From: CAG-791 sp963658405
Lineage (GTDB): Bacteria; Bacillota; Clostridia; Lachnospirales; Lachnospiraceae
DNA length: 52,325 nucleotides
Assembly (NCBI GenBank): GCA_963658405.1
Contig: CAVKQI010000006.1
Coordinates: forward strand, 1-52,325
Direction of reading: 5' to 3'
Shown here: one piece after another, positions 9,596 to 18,066 of the stretch
Position numbering within the stretch: the first letter of the stretch is position 1
How the letters are laid out: each line of letters starts with the position of its first letter
The notes under the pieces: generated by a model
Databases searched by the model: none
Told to the model about the DNA's origin: nothing
What the model saw: the letters and a program-made list of their open reading frames with translations, nothing else
Translations under genes and position numbers: made by a program

Positions 9596-10435
9596 GTGGG
9601 AAAAAAACAGGCTGAATTTCGTTTTCAGGGAATCGTGACTGTGATCATCATACTGCTGATGCTGCTGTCCTTTATCCCCATTGCCCTGATGATCATGCTC
9701 TCCTTTAAGACCAATGCGGAGGTCTACAATAATTTCTTTGCATTGCCGAAGAGACTGAACTGGGCCAATTACGGCTCTGCCTTAAAGCTTCTGGGGCAGA
9801 ATATGTTCAACACGGTAGCGGTAGTGCTGATCGCAGTGGCACTGACGCTGGTGCTCTCCGCCGTGGGCGGCTATGTATTTGCCAGAATGAATTTTCCGGG
9901 GAAGAATTTCCTCTATGTGGTCCTGATGGCGCTCATGATGATCCCCGGCATTCTGTATCTGGCTCCGAACTATGCACTGGTGCAGCAGTACGGACTCTTT
10001 AATACCTGGTGGGCACTGATCCTTCCCTGGATCTCCGGCGGACAGGTGCTGGGCATCGTGCTCAGCAGAAATACGGTAGAGGGATTGCCTATCGATCTCT
10101 TTGAGGCAGCCAAGCTGGAGGGATGCGGAGAGGTGCGGACCCTGACCTACATCACCGTGCCCCTGATCAAGCCCATCCTGTCTACCATTGCCGTTCTGAA
10201 GATGGTGGATTATTACAATGATTTTATCTGGCCCATGATGGTGATAGAATCCAATAAAAAGCAGGTAATCACGGTGGCCGTCCGGGTATTCGCGGCATCC
10301 CAGTCCTCCGGCGGCGGCCAGATCGGCCCCATGTTTGCAGGCTATGTCATCGCCACGGTGCCCGTGTTTATCCTGTTTCTGTTTACATCCAGACTGTATA
10401 TGGAAGGTATGACAGCAGGAGCAGTGAAAGGCTGA
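9596..10435 (+). CDS. Sugar ABC transporter permease (MalG-like)
   Basis: This is the second membrane subunit of the importer, 279 residues with about six membrane segments. The EAA loop DLFEAAKLEGCGEVRTLTYITVP is near residues 168-190. The start is GTG at 9596, one base after the preceding TAA, with AAAGGAGG at 9582-9589 as ribosome site. The overlap of the site with the upstream coding end implies coupled translation. The family is carbohydrate uptake class 1. The sugar is inferred from the flanking rhamnosidases. Confidence 0.92.
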   Translation: MGKKQAEFRFQGIVTVIIILLMLLSFIPIALMIMLSFKTNAEVYNNFFALPKRLNWANYGSALKLLGQNMFNTVAVVLIAVALTLVLSAVGGYVFARMNFPGKNFLYVVLMALMMIPGILYLAPNYALVQQYGLFNTWWALILPWISGGQVLGIVLSRNTVEGLPIDLFEAAKLEGCGEVRTLTYITVPLIKPILSTIAVLKMVDYYNDFIWPMMVIESNKKQVITVAVRVFAASQSSGGGQIGPMFAGYVIATVPVFILFLFTSRLYMEGMTAGAVKG

Positions 10436-10442
10436 CAAATCA

Positions 10443-10468
10443 CATCAAACACTTGATAGTGTTTGATG
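10443..10468 (+). repeat. Perfect 11-bp hairpin with TGAT loop before the GH78 gene
   Basis: CATCAAACACT (10443-10453), loop TGAT (10454-10457), then AGTGTTTGATG (10458-10468). It lies 4 bases ahead of the ribosome site of the next gene. The TGAT tetraloop matches the S4 hairpins at 47594-47629, 47737-47772 and 34614-34641, although the stem differs. Confidence 0.6.
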
Positions 10469-10483
10469 CAGAAAGGAGTAACA

Positions 10484-13429
10484 ATGAAGGTCACAGGACT
10501 TCGTACGAATCATTTTGAAAATCCCATCGGTTATGTGCTCTCGCCTCTTTGTTTTTCCTGGAAGGTGGAGGAGGCAAAGGGGAAGAAGACGGCCCTTGCA
10601 CAGGTAAAGATCGCGGCGGATGCGCAAATGAAGGAGATCCTCTGGGACAGTACGCTTCGCGCTGATCTGGACAGTGCCGGTTTTCTGCCTGATTTTGTGC
10701 CGGCAGAGAGGACCGGTTATTACTGGCATGTAGTGGTCAGAGATGACGCCGGGGAGCAGGCCGTCAGTGAGACGGCGTATTTTGAGACGCCGCCGGCATC
10801 CCTTAGGGGCAAGTGGATCACGGCACCCTTTGATAAGAAGGTGCATGGCATTTACAGGAAAACCTGGGAGATCCCTGCAGAGGGCAGAAAGGTAAAGAGT
10901 GCCAGACTCTATATCACCGGACTGGGACTCTATGAAGCCTACATAAATGGGAAAAAGGCGGGAGAGGAATACCTGGCGCCTTTCTACAATGACTACAATA
11001 ACTGGATCCAGTTCCAGACCTATGATGTGACAGAGCTTCTCCATGCCGGAAAGAACGAGCTGGGCGTTATGCTGGGAAACGGCTGGTATAAAGGCCGCTT
11101 TGGCTTTGTGCCGGACTTAGACAGGGTCTACGGCGATACCCAGGCCCTGCTGTGTGAGCTGGCCATCACCTGGGAGGATGGAGAACAGACGTGCATCGTC
11201 TCTGACGAGAGCTTTACCTGTCATCCGTCACCGATCCTGGAAAGCAGCATTTACGACGGGGAGACGTATGACGCCAATCAGGCGGCGGCAGGATTCTGTC
11301 AGCTTCCGTCTGTGAAAGAGGCATCTGATGACGTCGCACCGGCCGGCAGCGCATCCTACGGGGAAAAAGCTTCCGGAAGTGCATCTCCTGACAACGAACC
11401 CCTCGCCGGCGGACAGGAGGAGACAGCAGGATGGGTACAGGCCATCCCGGCAGATGCGTCCATTCAGGAATTTACCAATAAGCTCTCGCCCCGTTACAGT
11501 CTGCCGCTGACGGCTCATGAGGCATTAAAGCCTGCGCAGGTGATCCATACACCGGCAGGAGAGACGGTCCTGGACTTCGGGCAGGAGCTGACCGGTGCCT
11601 TTACCTTCTGCTGCCATGAACCGAAGGGCGCAAAGGTAAGGCTGCAGTTCGGCGAGATCCTGCAAAAGGACGTGTTCTACAATGAAAATCTCCGTACGGC
11701 GAAGCAGGAATATACCTATATCTCTGACGGCGTTGCCAGAAGGGTCAGACCGTATTTTACCTTTTACGGCTACCGCTATATGAAGGTGGAGGGCATTACT
11801 GACCTCGAGCAGGCAGATTTTAGAGCCGTGGTGCTGCACTCCTCCATGGAGCGGACCGGCAATATTGAGACCTCGGATGCCCGGGTCAATCGTCTGTTTC
11901 TAAATGCCCTGTGGGGACAGAAGGGCAATTTTGTGGATGTGCCCACAGATTGTCCCCAGCGGGATGAGCGCATGGGCTGGACGGGGGATGCCCAGGTCTT
12001 TGCCGCTACGGCCAGCTTTAATATGTATACGCCGGCCTTTTATGCCAAGTTCCTCTACGACATGTTGCTGGAGCAGAGAGACTTAGACGGAGCAGTACCT
12101 CACGTGGTGCCGGATATCCTGGATCAGATCAATGTGGTGCTCTCGGATCCTGCACGGGCTGCTGAACTGGGCATTTCCGCCAAGCAGGAGGATAACGGCA
12201 GCGGCATCGCCCACGGCGAAAAGAGCGAGGAGACAGAAGCAGGGGAGGATGCTGAAAAAGCGGCAGAAACAGAGGCAGAAACGGAGGAGACGACCGAAAA
12301 AGCGCCTGAGAAGGCAGCCGGCTCCTGCGCCTGGGGAGATGCGGCCACGGTGATCCCCTGGACGACTTACGTCTTTTACGGGGATAAGAGTCTGCTGGAA
12401 AAAGAATATCCCAACATGAAGCTCTGGATCGATTACATCTACCGGATCGATGAGGAAAAATGCGGCGGATCAAGGCTGTGGCAGTATGGTTTCCACTTTG
12501 CAGACTGGCTGGCTCTTGATAATTTCCATAAGGACAGCTGCCTGGGCGGCACAGATCCTTACTTTATCGCCAGTGCCTACTATCTGTATTCGGCAGAACT
12601 GACGGCGAAGGCTGCAGCTGTGCTAGGGAAAAAAGAGGATGCCGATTTTTACGGCAGACTGGCAGAGGAAGCGCGCGGCGCCATGAGGAAGGAATACTTC
12701 ACGCAGACCGGGCGGATCGCCATAGATACCCAGACGGCGATGGTGGTGGCACTTAAATTTGACATCGTGCCGCCGGAGGCAAAGGAACGTCTGATCGAGG
12801 CTTTAAAAAAGAAGCTGGAGGAAGAAAATATCCATCTGACCACCGGCTTTGTGGGCACACCGTATCTTTGCCCTGTGCTGACAGAGAACGGCCTGGCCTC
12901 CTATGCCTACACGCTTCTGTTTAATGAAGATTTCCCCGGCTGGCTCTATGAGGTGAAGATGGGAGCTACCACGATCTGGGAGCGGTGGAATTCCGTATTG
13001 CCGGACGGCAGCATCAGCGGCACAGGGATGAACAGTTTAAATCACTATGCCTACGGCTCCATCGTAGAGTGGATGTACCGGTACATGTGCGGCATCAATC
13101 CTTCTGAAACAGAGGCGGGCTTTAAGCACTTTACCGTAAAGCCCTACCCGGATGTGCGTCTGGGCTATGCGAAGGCGTCCTATCAGAGTATCTATGGCCT
13201 GATCGAGAGCGGATGGGAGAAGACAGATGAGGGCTGGCGCTTTGCGCTGACCGTGCCCTTTGATACTACAGCGACTTTCGTGCTTCCGGAGATGCTCCGA
13301 AAAGAGACGAAGGGATCCGTGCAGGTGAAGACAGAGGATACCAGGGAGCAGGAAAGGATCCGGTCAGAATTAGAGCTTGGCACCAGCGCAGCACTTTTGC
13401 CCGGGCATTATGAGATGATCCTTGCATAA
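10484..13429 (+). CDS. Alpha-L-rhamnosidase, GH78
   Basis: The start ATG 10484 follows AAAGGAG; the in-frame ATGs at 10463 and 10466 overlap the preceding hairpin. The 981-residue product shows the GH78 domain order. There is an N-terminal beta-sandwich (RTNHFENPIGYVLSPLCFSWKV), a carbohydrate-binding sandwich (KWITAPF, LYITGLGLYEAYINGKKAG), and the (alpha/alpha)6 catalytic barrel with D489-CPQR-D494-E495-RMGWTGD. GATTIWERWNS in the C-terminal third carries the second catalytic acid. There is no signal peptide, so it should act on imported oligosaccharides in the cytoplasm. Two low-complexity insertions (about residues 272-315 and 565-619, the latter very Glu/Ala-rich) interrupt domains. It is the last gene of the locus. 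Confidence 0.92.
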   Translation: MKVTGLRTNHFENPIGYVLSPLCFSWKVEEAKGKKTALAQVKIAADAQMKEILWDSTLRADLDSAGFLPDFVPAERTGYYWHVVVRDDAGEQAVSETAYFETPPASLRGKWITAPFDKKVHGIYRKTWEIPAEGRKVKSARLYITGLGLYEAYINGKKAGEEYLAPFYNDYNNWIQFQTYDVTELLHAGKNELGVMLGNGWYKGRFGFVPDLDRVYGDTQALLCELAITWEDGEQTCIVSDESFTCHPSPILESSIYDGETYDANQAAAGFCQLPSVKEASDDVAPAGSASYGEKASGSASPDNEPLAGGQEETAGWVQAIPADASIQEFTNKLSPRYSLPLTAHEALKPAQVIHTPAGETVLDFGQELTGAFTFCCHEPKGAKVRLQFGEILQKDVFYNENLRTAKQEYTYISDGVARRVRPYFTFYGYRYMKVEGITDLEQADFRAVVLHSSMERTGNIETSDARVNRLFLNALWGQKGNFVDVPTDCPQRDERMGWTGDAQVFAATASFNMYTPAFYAKFLYDMLLEQRDLDGAVPHVVPDILDQINVVLSDPARAAELGISAKQEDNGSGIAHGEKSEETEAGEDAEKAAETEAETEETTEKAPEKAAGSCAWGDAATVIPWTTYVFYGDKSLLEKEYPNMKLWIDYIYRIDEEKCGGSRLWQYGFHFADWLALDNFHKDSCLGGTDPYFIASAYYLYSAELTAKAAAVLGKKEDADFYGRLAEEARGAMRKEYFTQTGRIAIDTQTAMVVALKFDIVPPEAKERLIEALKKKLEEENIHLTTGFVGTPYLCPVLTENGLASYAYTLLFNEDFPGWLYEVKMGATTIWERWNSVLPDGSISGTGMNSLNHYAYGSIVEWMYRYMCGINPSETEAGFKHFTVKPYPDVRLGYAKASYQSIYGLIESGWEKTDEGWRFALTVPFDTTATFVLPEMLRKETKGSVQVKTEDTREQERIRSELELGTSAALLPGHYEMILA

Positions 13430-13482
13430 TCGGAAGTTTGTCTGCAGAACCTTATTTACAGAGCGACTTTATTTTTTTAAAC

Positions 13483-13576
13483 ACGCAGGATGACAGCTAT
13501 GTCATCCTGCGTAAATTACATAGTTGGATTCGCTTTTGCGAAATTTTTCCGGCGCTGCCGCGGTGATGCCGGCAGC
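13483..13576 (+). repeat. Structured leader repeat (S3-S1-S2) before the MATE gene
   Basis: Three hairpins occur in order. A perfect 13-bp stem ACGCAGGATGACA / 13500-13512 with loop GCTA may also terminate the rhamnosidase transcript. An S1 hairpin follows (13526-13550, GGATTCGC-TTTT-GCGAAAT core), then a GC-rich S2 hairpin (13554-13576, GCTGCC/GGCAGC). The order and spacing match the elements before fbp and the HAD gene. ATG 13587 lies 10 bases after S2. Confidence 0.65.
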
Positions 13577-13586
13577 AAAGAAAGCT

Positions 13587-14939
13587 ATGAAAAATTTAAA
13601 GAGAAAAGACTCCATGCAGCTTTTTTCCATGACATGGCCGGTGGTGGCAGAGCTTTTGCTGACCAGTCTGATCAGCACAGGCTCCACCTATATCCTGAAC
13701 TGCTATTCCCAGGAGGCTGTGGCCGTAGTAGGCAGTCTGTCTCAGATCGTCTCGCTGGTCATCAATCTCTATACGGTCATTTCCGTAGGAGGCAGTATTC
13801 TGCTGGCCCCGATGGCAGGAGCGGGCAAAAATAAAGAGGCCGGCAGGCTGATCAAGACACTACTGTATTCCAACCTCCTCTTTAGCGGGGCAGTGAGCAT
13901 CGTGACATTTGGCGGCATCGGCCGGTTCATGGTCTGGATGCATCTGGACCCGTCTCTTTACGGGATGGGCAGAGAATATCTGGCGGTCAGCCTTTCCTTA
14001 TCCGTCATGCAGTCCCTGCTCATTACCTATGTGGCGATCTTTCGGAGTTTTGGCAGGATGAAGGATGTGCTGGTATGCAATCTGCTGGTCTATCTGGTCT
14101 GCCTTATGGTGAATGCGGTGATTTACTGGGGACTTCCCAGAGAGGGACAGTCCCTGGGGCTTTATACGCTGGCCGGCATCATCGGGCAGGGCAGCGGCGT
14201 TCTCTACCTGCATCTTCGGCTTCGCAGGATCTTCTGGAAGGAGAACGGACGCATCAGACTGACAGGATCCGAAGGGAGACATATCCTGTGGAAGGTGCTG
14301 CGCTTTGGTACGCTGGGCGGCATGGAAGGTGTCTTTTATCTGATCATCCAGGCCATGGTGGTCTCCCTGATCGGGCAGCTGGGTACCCAGGCACTGCTGG
14401 TAAAGGCATATCTTACGACCTTCACCACGTACATGGTGATCTGTGACAGTGCCCTGGGCGTAGCCGTCTTTCCCCTGACCGGGCAGCATCTGGGAGAGGG
14501 AGATTTCGATGCCCTGCGCAGGACACACCGCGACGGCTGTATAGCGGGCATTGTGCTGACAGCACTGGTGGGCGCCATTTTGATCGTGCTCAGCAGGCCG
14601 ATCCTGCTTTTCTTTACCACAGACGAAAGCGTGATCCGGCAGGTGCAGTACATGCTGTATATCCAGTATGGACTGGAGCTTGTGCGTATGCCGGTGAGCC
14701 TTCTGGTAGTGGGGTTAAAAGGCGTAGGTGAGGTCAGGGTTCCTTTCCTTATCATGGTAGGGGCGGGGCTTCTGAACCTGCTTTTGTCCTGGCTGTGCGG
14801 CATTCAGCTCCAGATGGGCCTGCCTGGGATCTGGATCGGCTATTATGGGGACTTGCTGTTTCGTCTGGCTGTGGGCGGATATTTTATGCTGCGGATCCTG
14901 CGGGATCCCCAGGTCTATCTGGATAGGATTTCGCAGTAA
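13587..14939 (+). CDS. MATE family multidrug/sodium antiporter
   Basis: This is a membrane exporter of about 450 residues with twelve predicted hydrophobic segments in two homologous halves, beginning LFSMTWPVVAELLLTSLISTGSTYILN. It should extrude organic cations or similar compounds in exchange for Na+ or H+. The reading frame is open from a TTG at 13524, and an ATG at 13566 lies inside the S2 hairpin. I prefer ATG 13587 (MKNLKRKD), which directly precedes the first membrane segment; its ribosome site (AGCAAAGAAAG) is weak. It is separated from the rhamnosidase by a hairpin and is probably its own unit. The substrate is unknown. Confidence 0.85.
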   Translation: MKNLKRKDSMQLFSMTWPVVAELLLTSLISTGSTYILNCYSQEAVAVVGSLSQIVSLVINLYTVISVGGSILLAPMAGAGKNKEAGRLIKTLLYSNLLFSGAVSIVTFGGIGRFMVWMHLDPSLYGMGREYLAVSLSLSVMQSLLITYVAIFRSFGRMKDVLVCNLLVYLVCLMVNAVIYWGLPREGQSLGLYTLAGIIGQGSGVLYLHLRLRRIFWKENGRIRLTGSEGRHILWKVLRFGTLGGMEGVFYLIIQAMVVSLIGQLGTQALLVKAYLTTFTTYMVICDSALGVAVFPLTGQHLGEGDFDALRRTHRDGCIAGIVLTALVGAILIVLSRPILLFFTTDESVIRQVQYMLYIQYGLELVRMPVSLLVVGLKGVGEVRVPFLIMVGAGLLNLLLSWLCGIQLQMGLPGIWIGYYGDLLFRLAVGGYFMLRILRDPQVYLDRISQ

Positions 14940-15012
14940 GAGGAAGTGGGTATTGCTATAAAAACGTATAGTAAGACGATGCGTTGAGATGAACTGTAAA
15001 AAAGAACACAAT

Positions 15013-15066
15013 AAAAAGATCCAGGTGGAAATACGAGATGCAGCGTATTTTCTCCTGGATCTTTTG
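15013..15066. terminator. Bidirectional terminator between MATE gene and folT
   Basis: AAAAAGATCCAGG (15013-15025) pairs with CCTGGATCTTTT (15054-15065). An inner AAATACG/CGTATTT stem lies inside. A-run and T-run flank the stem, so it can serve both convergent genes. Confidence 0.85.
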
Positions 15067-15098
15067 CAGACAGCTGTCCGCTGTTCGAGATATCGTTA

Positions 15099-15770
15099 TT
15101 ATTTTGCTTTCGCTCGCAGGGAATCCGGCCGGAACTGGTGAAGGATGCCTCGCTTTATGGCAAAGCGCAGGAGCATCCAGGTCAGAAGGACCTCCAAAGG
15201 AAGCAGCAGGGTGTTTTTGATCAGGCCGGTGCCGGCGTAGTAGAGGTAGCCTTTTCCGTAGAGCATGGACTTCCAGAGACTGCCGAGCAGGACGTTGACG
15301 CCGTAATTGATCAGTACCCGCAGCAGGATCAGCCGGGGAATGGAGGGCGTGCGGCGATAGAGGAGCAGGCCGTAGAGCAGGCCGGAGATCATAGCCGTCA
15401 GAAGATAGCCGGGGAAGTAAGGCTCGCCGAAACTAAAGAGCAGGGTGCTCAGGGTATCGATGCAGGCGCCCACCGCTATGCCCATCAGAGGACCGTAGCA
15501 ATAGGCGCCCAGTGAGACGGCCAGAAATGTAAAGGTGATGCGCAGGGACATGCCGGTGAGAAAGATGGGCATGGATTTAAGGACGATGGCCAGGGCACAG
15601 ATGATGCCGGCGAATACCAGCATGCGGACATTGTGAAATTCTTCTGCCGCGCAGCGCCAGTATGCTGCGGAAAAAAGAGAGAGATGATCTGCGGGCGATT
15701 TCCCGGGGGTAAAGGCGGGAACTTCAGAAATCTCAGGGACAGTGGGATCGGAAATGACCGTTTGTGACAT
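15099..15770 (-). CDS. folT: ECF transporter folate-specific substrate-binding (S) component
   Basis: This is an integral membrane protein of 223 residues with about five to six membrane segments. After a hydrophilic N-terminal stretch of about 50 residues it has MLVFAGIICALAIVLKSMPIF, then LRITFTFLAVSLGAYCYGPLMGIAVGACIDTLSTLLF, typical of FolT-type S components. It would bind folate and dock to the shared ECF energising module (EcfA/A'/T), which is not in this window. The preceding THF riboswitch on the same strand supports folate as the ligand. ATG 15770 is preceded by AAAGGAGG with five bases of spacing, and that site is buried in the regulatory hairpin. Confidence 0.88.
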   Translation of the reverse strand: MSQTVISDPTVPEISEVPAFTPGKSPADHLSLFSAAYWRCAAEEFHNVRMLVFAGIICALAIVLKSMPIFLTGMSLRITFTFLAVSLGAYCYGPLMGIAVGACIDTLSTLLFSFGEPYFPGYLLTAMISGLLYGLLLYRRTPSIPRLILLRVLINYGVNVLLGSLWKSMLYGKGYLYYAGTGLIKNTLLLPLEVLLTWMLLRFAIKRGILHQFRPDSLRAKAK

Positions 15771-15810
15771 AAAAACCTCCTTTGTGGTTGCCGCACAAAG
15801 GAGGTTTTTT
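15771..15810 (-). terminator. Riboswitch expression platform: hairpin that hides the folT ribosome site
   Basis: A 16-bp stem with a 7-base loop. On the minus strand the 3' arm reads CACAAAGGAGGTTTTT and runs directly into the folT ATG. The same hairpin therefore looks like an intrinsic terminator (stem plus U5) and also sequesters the Shine-Dalgarno sequence. Confidence 0.8.
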
Positions 15811-15858
15811 ATTCAGCGAGGATGCGAAACAGCCACATCCGCTGTCGCACACCGTCAT

Positions 15859-15972
15859 GCAGCAGTGGGATGCGGAAAGCGCACCGCAGACCTTTCGGTC
15901 ATTTCGTCCTGCCACAACTCCCCGTTGGTCAGGCACTTCGGGAATTTCCCACGCGCGTTTTCCTACTCTGCG
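15859..15972 (-). ncRNA. Tetrahydrofolate (THF) riboswitch
   Basis: Read on the minus strand, the leader contains the THF aptamer landmarks in order: AGAGTAG, CGCGCGT, ACGAA, GCGGTGCGC and GCATCCCACTGC. The ends pair (GCAG / CTGC). It lies between a strong promoter (15997-16025) and the hairpin that covers the folT ribosome site. Assignment is by recalled consensus and gene context, not by a covariance search. Confidence 0.8.
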
Positions 15973-15996
15973 AAACTATTCTTTTAGACGCTCACC

Positions 15997-16025
15997 ATTA
16001 TAGACACTTCTGAACGGTTATGCAA
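15997..16025 (-). promoter_or_regulatory. Promoter of the folT riboswitch transcript
   Basis: On the minus strand TTGCAT (16020-16025) and TATAAT (15997-16002) are separated by exactly 17 bases. Transcription would begin about 15-20 bases before the riboswitch. Confidence 0.85.
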
Positions 16026-16039
16026 TAAGATTAACATAG

Positions 16040-16235
16040 TTGCTGTCACTGCTATCGCCCGGACGCCGGAGGAGCGGGCGGGTCCTGTCGGCGATGTCCG
16101 CTTGGGGACGCCTCTCGGCTCAGTGCCCATACTACGCCAGCAAAAAGATGCTGGCGTAGCAGCGAGGCGTCGCCATGCCCCTGCGCCGGACATCATCCGC
16201 CACCCGCTCGCTCCTCCGGCTGACTGTGATGAAAT
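16040..16235 (-). ncRNA. Candidate large structured RNA (long interrupted palindrome)
   Basis: About 195 bases fold back on themselves. A 19-bp stem (GCCGGAGGAGCG... near 16065-16083 with 16202-16220) is followed by GATGTCCG/CGGACATC, GACGCCTC/GAGGCGTC and a perfect apical CTACGCCAGC/GCTGGCGTAG. Unpaired, unequal loops separate the stems. On the minus strand a promoter-like TTGCAC-N18-TTATAT ends at the 5' edge of the structure, so I favour that strand. No convincing protein is encoded. It may be a known large clostridial RNA (for example the raiA type, or 6S RNA) but I cannot verify this. The rest of 15973-16376 shows no gene. Confidence 0.5.
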
Positions 16236-16490
16236 ATAAGTAGAATGCAGCCTTGAAGTGCAAATCAGGTCATTTTTTTTTACAGGCAGCGTTCTTTTTA
16301 TTCCCAATGTAAAAAGATAGTATTATGATAAGAATATAGCTGAAAGAAAGGGACTGTACGACGTTTCCGGGAAAATTTGGAAAAAAGATGTCAGCCTGCT
16401 TTCCGAAAGCATACAAGTCACAGACAGGACAAGGGTTGGCAGTCTGGCTTTGGGGATTTAGCCTGCGCTGCCGCAGAATGGAGGGTGAAC

Positions 16491-17894
16491 ATGCAGAAGT
16501 ATTATCTGGCGGTGGATATCGGTGCGTCCAGCGGACGTCACATCTTAGGCGGTGTGGAAAACGGAAAGATCGTCTTAGAGGAGATCTACCGTTTCGAAAA
16601 CGGCATGGTGCAGAAGAACGGTCATCGCTGCTGGGACACAGAGCATTTATTCACGGAGATCGTAAACGGTCTCAAAAAGTGCAAAGAGATCGGCAAGATC
16701 CCGGTGAGCATGGGTATTGATACCTGGGCAGTGGATTATGTGCTCTTAGATGAAAAGGATCAGATCATCGGGGAGACTTACGGTTACCGGGATCACCGCA
16801 CAGAGGGCATGGATGAGGAGGTCTATAAGATCATTCCCCAGGATGAGCTCTATGCCAGAACCGGTATCCAGAAGCAGATCTTTAATACCATCTATCAGCT
16901 GATGGCAGTGAAAAAGCAGGAGCCGGAGAATCTGAAAAAGGCAAAGACGCTGCTGATGCTGCCGGATTATTTCCAGTTCCTTCTCACAGGGCACAAGGTA
17001 TCGGAGTATACCAATGCCACCAGCACGCAGCTGGTGAATCCCATCACCAAGCAGTGGGACAGAGAGCTTTTGATCCGTCTGGGCTATCCGGAGGAGATCT
17101 TCCTGGATCTTTCCATGCCTGGTACGGTAGTGGGCAGCTTTACAGAGGAGATGGCAAAGGAAGTGGGCTTTGCATGCGAAGTGGTGCTGCCGGCTACGCA
17201 TGATACGGCTTCTGCCGTCATGGCTGTGCCTTCCACCGCAGAGGATACCCTGTATATCAGCTCCGGCACCTGGTCACTGATGGGCGTGGAAAATCCCATG
17301 GCTATCTGCACGGAGGAGAGCAGGAAAGCGAACTTTACCAATGAGGGCGGCTATGAGTATCGCTTCCGCTTCCTTAAGAACATCATGGGTCTGTGGATGA
17401 TCCAGTCCGTGCGCCATGAGCTGAATGATGCCTATTCCTTTGCGGAACTCTGCAGCATGGCCGAGGAGGAGCGCAGCTTCCCCTCCAGAGTGAATGTGGA
17501 TGACAGCTGTTTCCTGGCACCGGAGAATATGACCCAGGAGATCAAGGATTACTGCAGCAGAACCGGTCAGCAGGTACCGGAGAGTGTGGGGCAGGTGGCC
17601 ACGGTGATCTACCAGAGTCTGGCAGAGGGGTATGCAGCCACGGTCAAGCAGATCGAGGCCATCACGGAAAAGCATTACGATGCTATCCATATCGTAGGCG
17701 GCGGCTCCAATGCAGCCTATTTAAATGAGCTGACAGCGCAGAAATCCGGCCGCACCGTCTATGCCGGTCCCGGCGAGGCGACGGCCATCGGCAACCTGCT
17801 GGCGCAGATGATCCATGCAGAGGAGTTTACTTCCTTAAAGCAGGCGAGAGGATGCGTATTTGATTCCTTTGGCGTAAAGACTTATCAGGCATAA
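16491..17894 (+). CDS. rhaB: Rhamnulokinase (FGGY family)
   Basis: This enzyme phosphorylates L-rhamnulose at O-1 with ATP, the second step of rhamnose breakdown. The product is 467 residues from ATG 16491, chosen because GGAGGG precedes it and because MQKYYLAVDIGASSGRHILGG is the usual family N-terminus; upstream in-frame codons have no site. The phosphate-binding DIGASSGR motif (residues 8-15), GIDTWAVDYVLLD, the ATHDTASAV block and the C-terminal HIVGGGSNAAYLNELTAQ motif are all present. Isomerase and aldolase genes are not adjacent. With the two rhamnosidase loci it points to rhamnose as a major carbon source. Confidence 0.93.
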   Translation: MQKYYLAVDIGASSGRHILGGVENGKIVLEEIYRFENGMVQKNGHRCWDTEHLFTEIVNGLKKCKEIGKIPVSMGIDTWAVDYVLLDEKDQIIGETYGYRDHRTEGMDEEVYKIIPQDELYARTGIQKQIFNTIYQLMAVKKQEPENLKKAKTLLMLPDYFQFLLTGHKVSEYTNATSTQLVNPITKQWDRELLIRLGYPEEIFLDLSMPGTVVGSFTEEMAKEVGFACEVVLPATHDTASAVMAVPSTAEDTLYISSGTWSLMGVENPMAICTEESRKANFTNEGGYEYRFRFLKNIMGLWMIQSVRHELNDAYSFAELCSMAEEERSFPSRVNVDDSCFLAPENMTQEIKDYCSRTGQQVPESVGQVATVIYQSLAEGYAATVKQIEAITEKHYDAIHIVGGGSNAAYLNELTAQKSGRTVYAGPGEATAIGNLLAQMIHAEEFTSLKQARGCVFDSFGVKTYQA

Positions 17895-17900
17895 CGGATA

Positions 17901-17937
17901 AAGGTGAGGCAGTGCATATTCTGCCTCACCTTTTCTT
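17901..17937 (+). terminator. Intrinsic terminator after rhaB
   Basis: AAGGTGAGGCAG (17901-17912), an 8-base loop, CTGCCTCACCTT (17921-17932), then TTCTT. Strong stem seven bases after the stop. Confidence 0.9.
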
Positions 17938-17948
17938 ACTTAAAAATT

Positions 17949-18066
17949 GTCTGTTTGGCATTCCTGCTCCATCCGGATATCTCGATTTTTCTCCCGCAAA
18001 ATCATTTATATTTCGCAGGCCGGCCGCATCGGGGATCTGCAAAGCAAATTCGAGATGGAAGCAGAT
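17949..18066 (-). repeat. Degraded, inverted copy of the cross-shaped repeat
   Basis: The minus strand of 18028-18060 resembles 51949-51980: CATCTCGAATTTGC, a short TTT loop, GCAGATCCCCGATG. GTCTGTTTGGC (17949-17959) and GCAGATAC (18058-18065) lie near the ends like the closing stem of the full copy. The interior hairpins are degraded. The 404-base gap 17895-18298 holds this, the rhaB terminator and no gene. Confidence 0.5.

Noticed and set aside
16040..16235. RNase P RNA, tmRNA or SRP RNA
   Set aside because: The universal motifs of these RNAs are missing and the length is wrong for the first two.
15984..16307. 107-codon minus-strand frame over the foldback region
   Set aside because: The DNA is a long inverted repeat and the translation is Arg/Ser/Trp-rich; an RNA explains it better than a protein.
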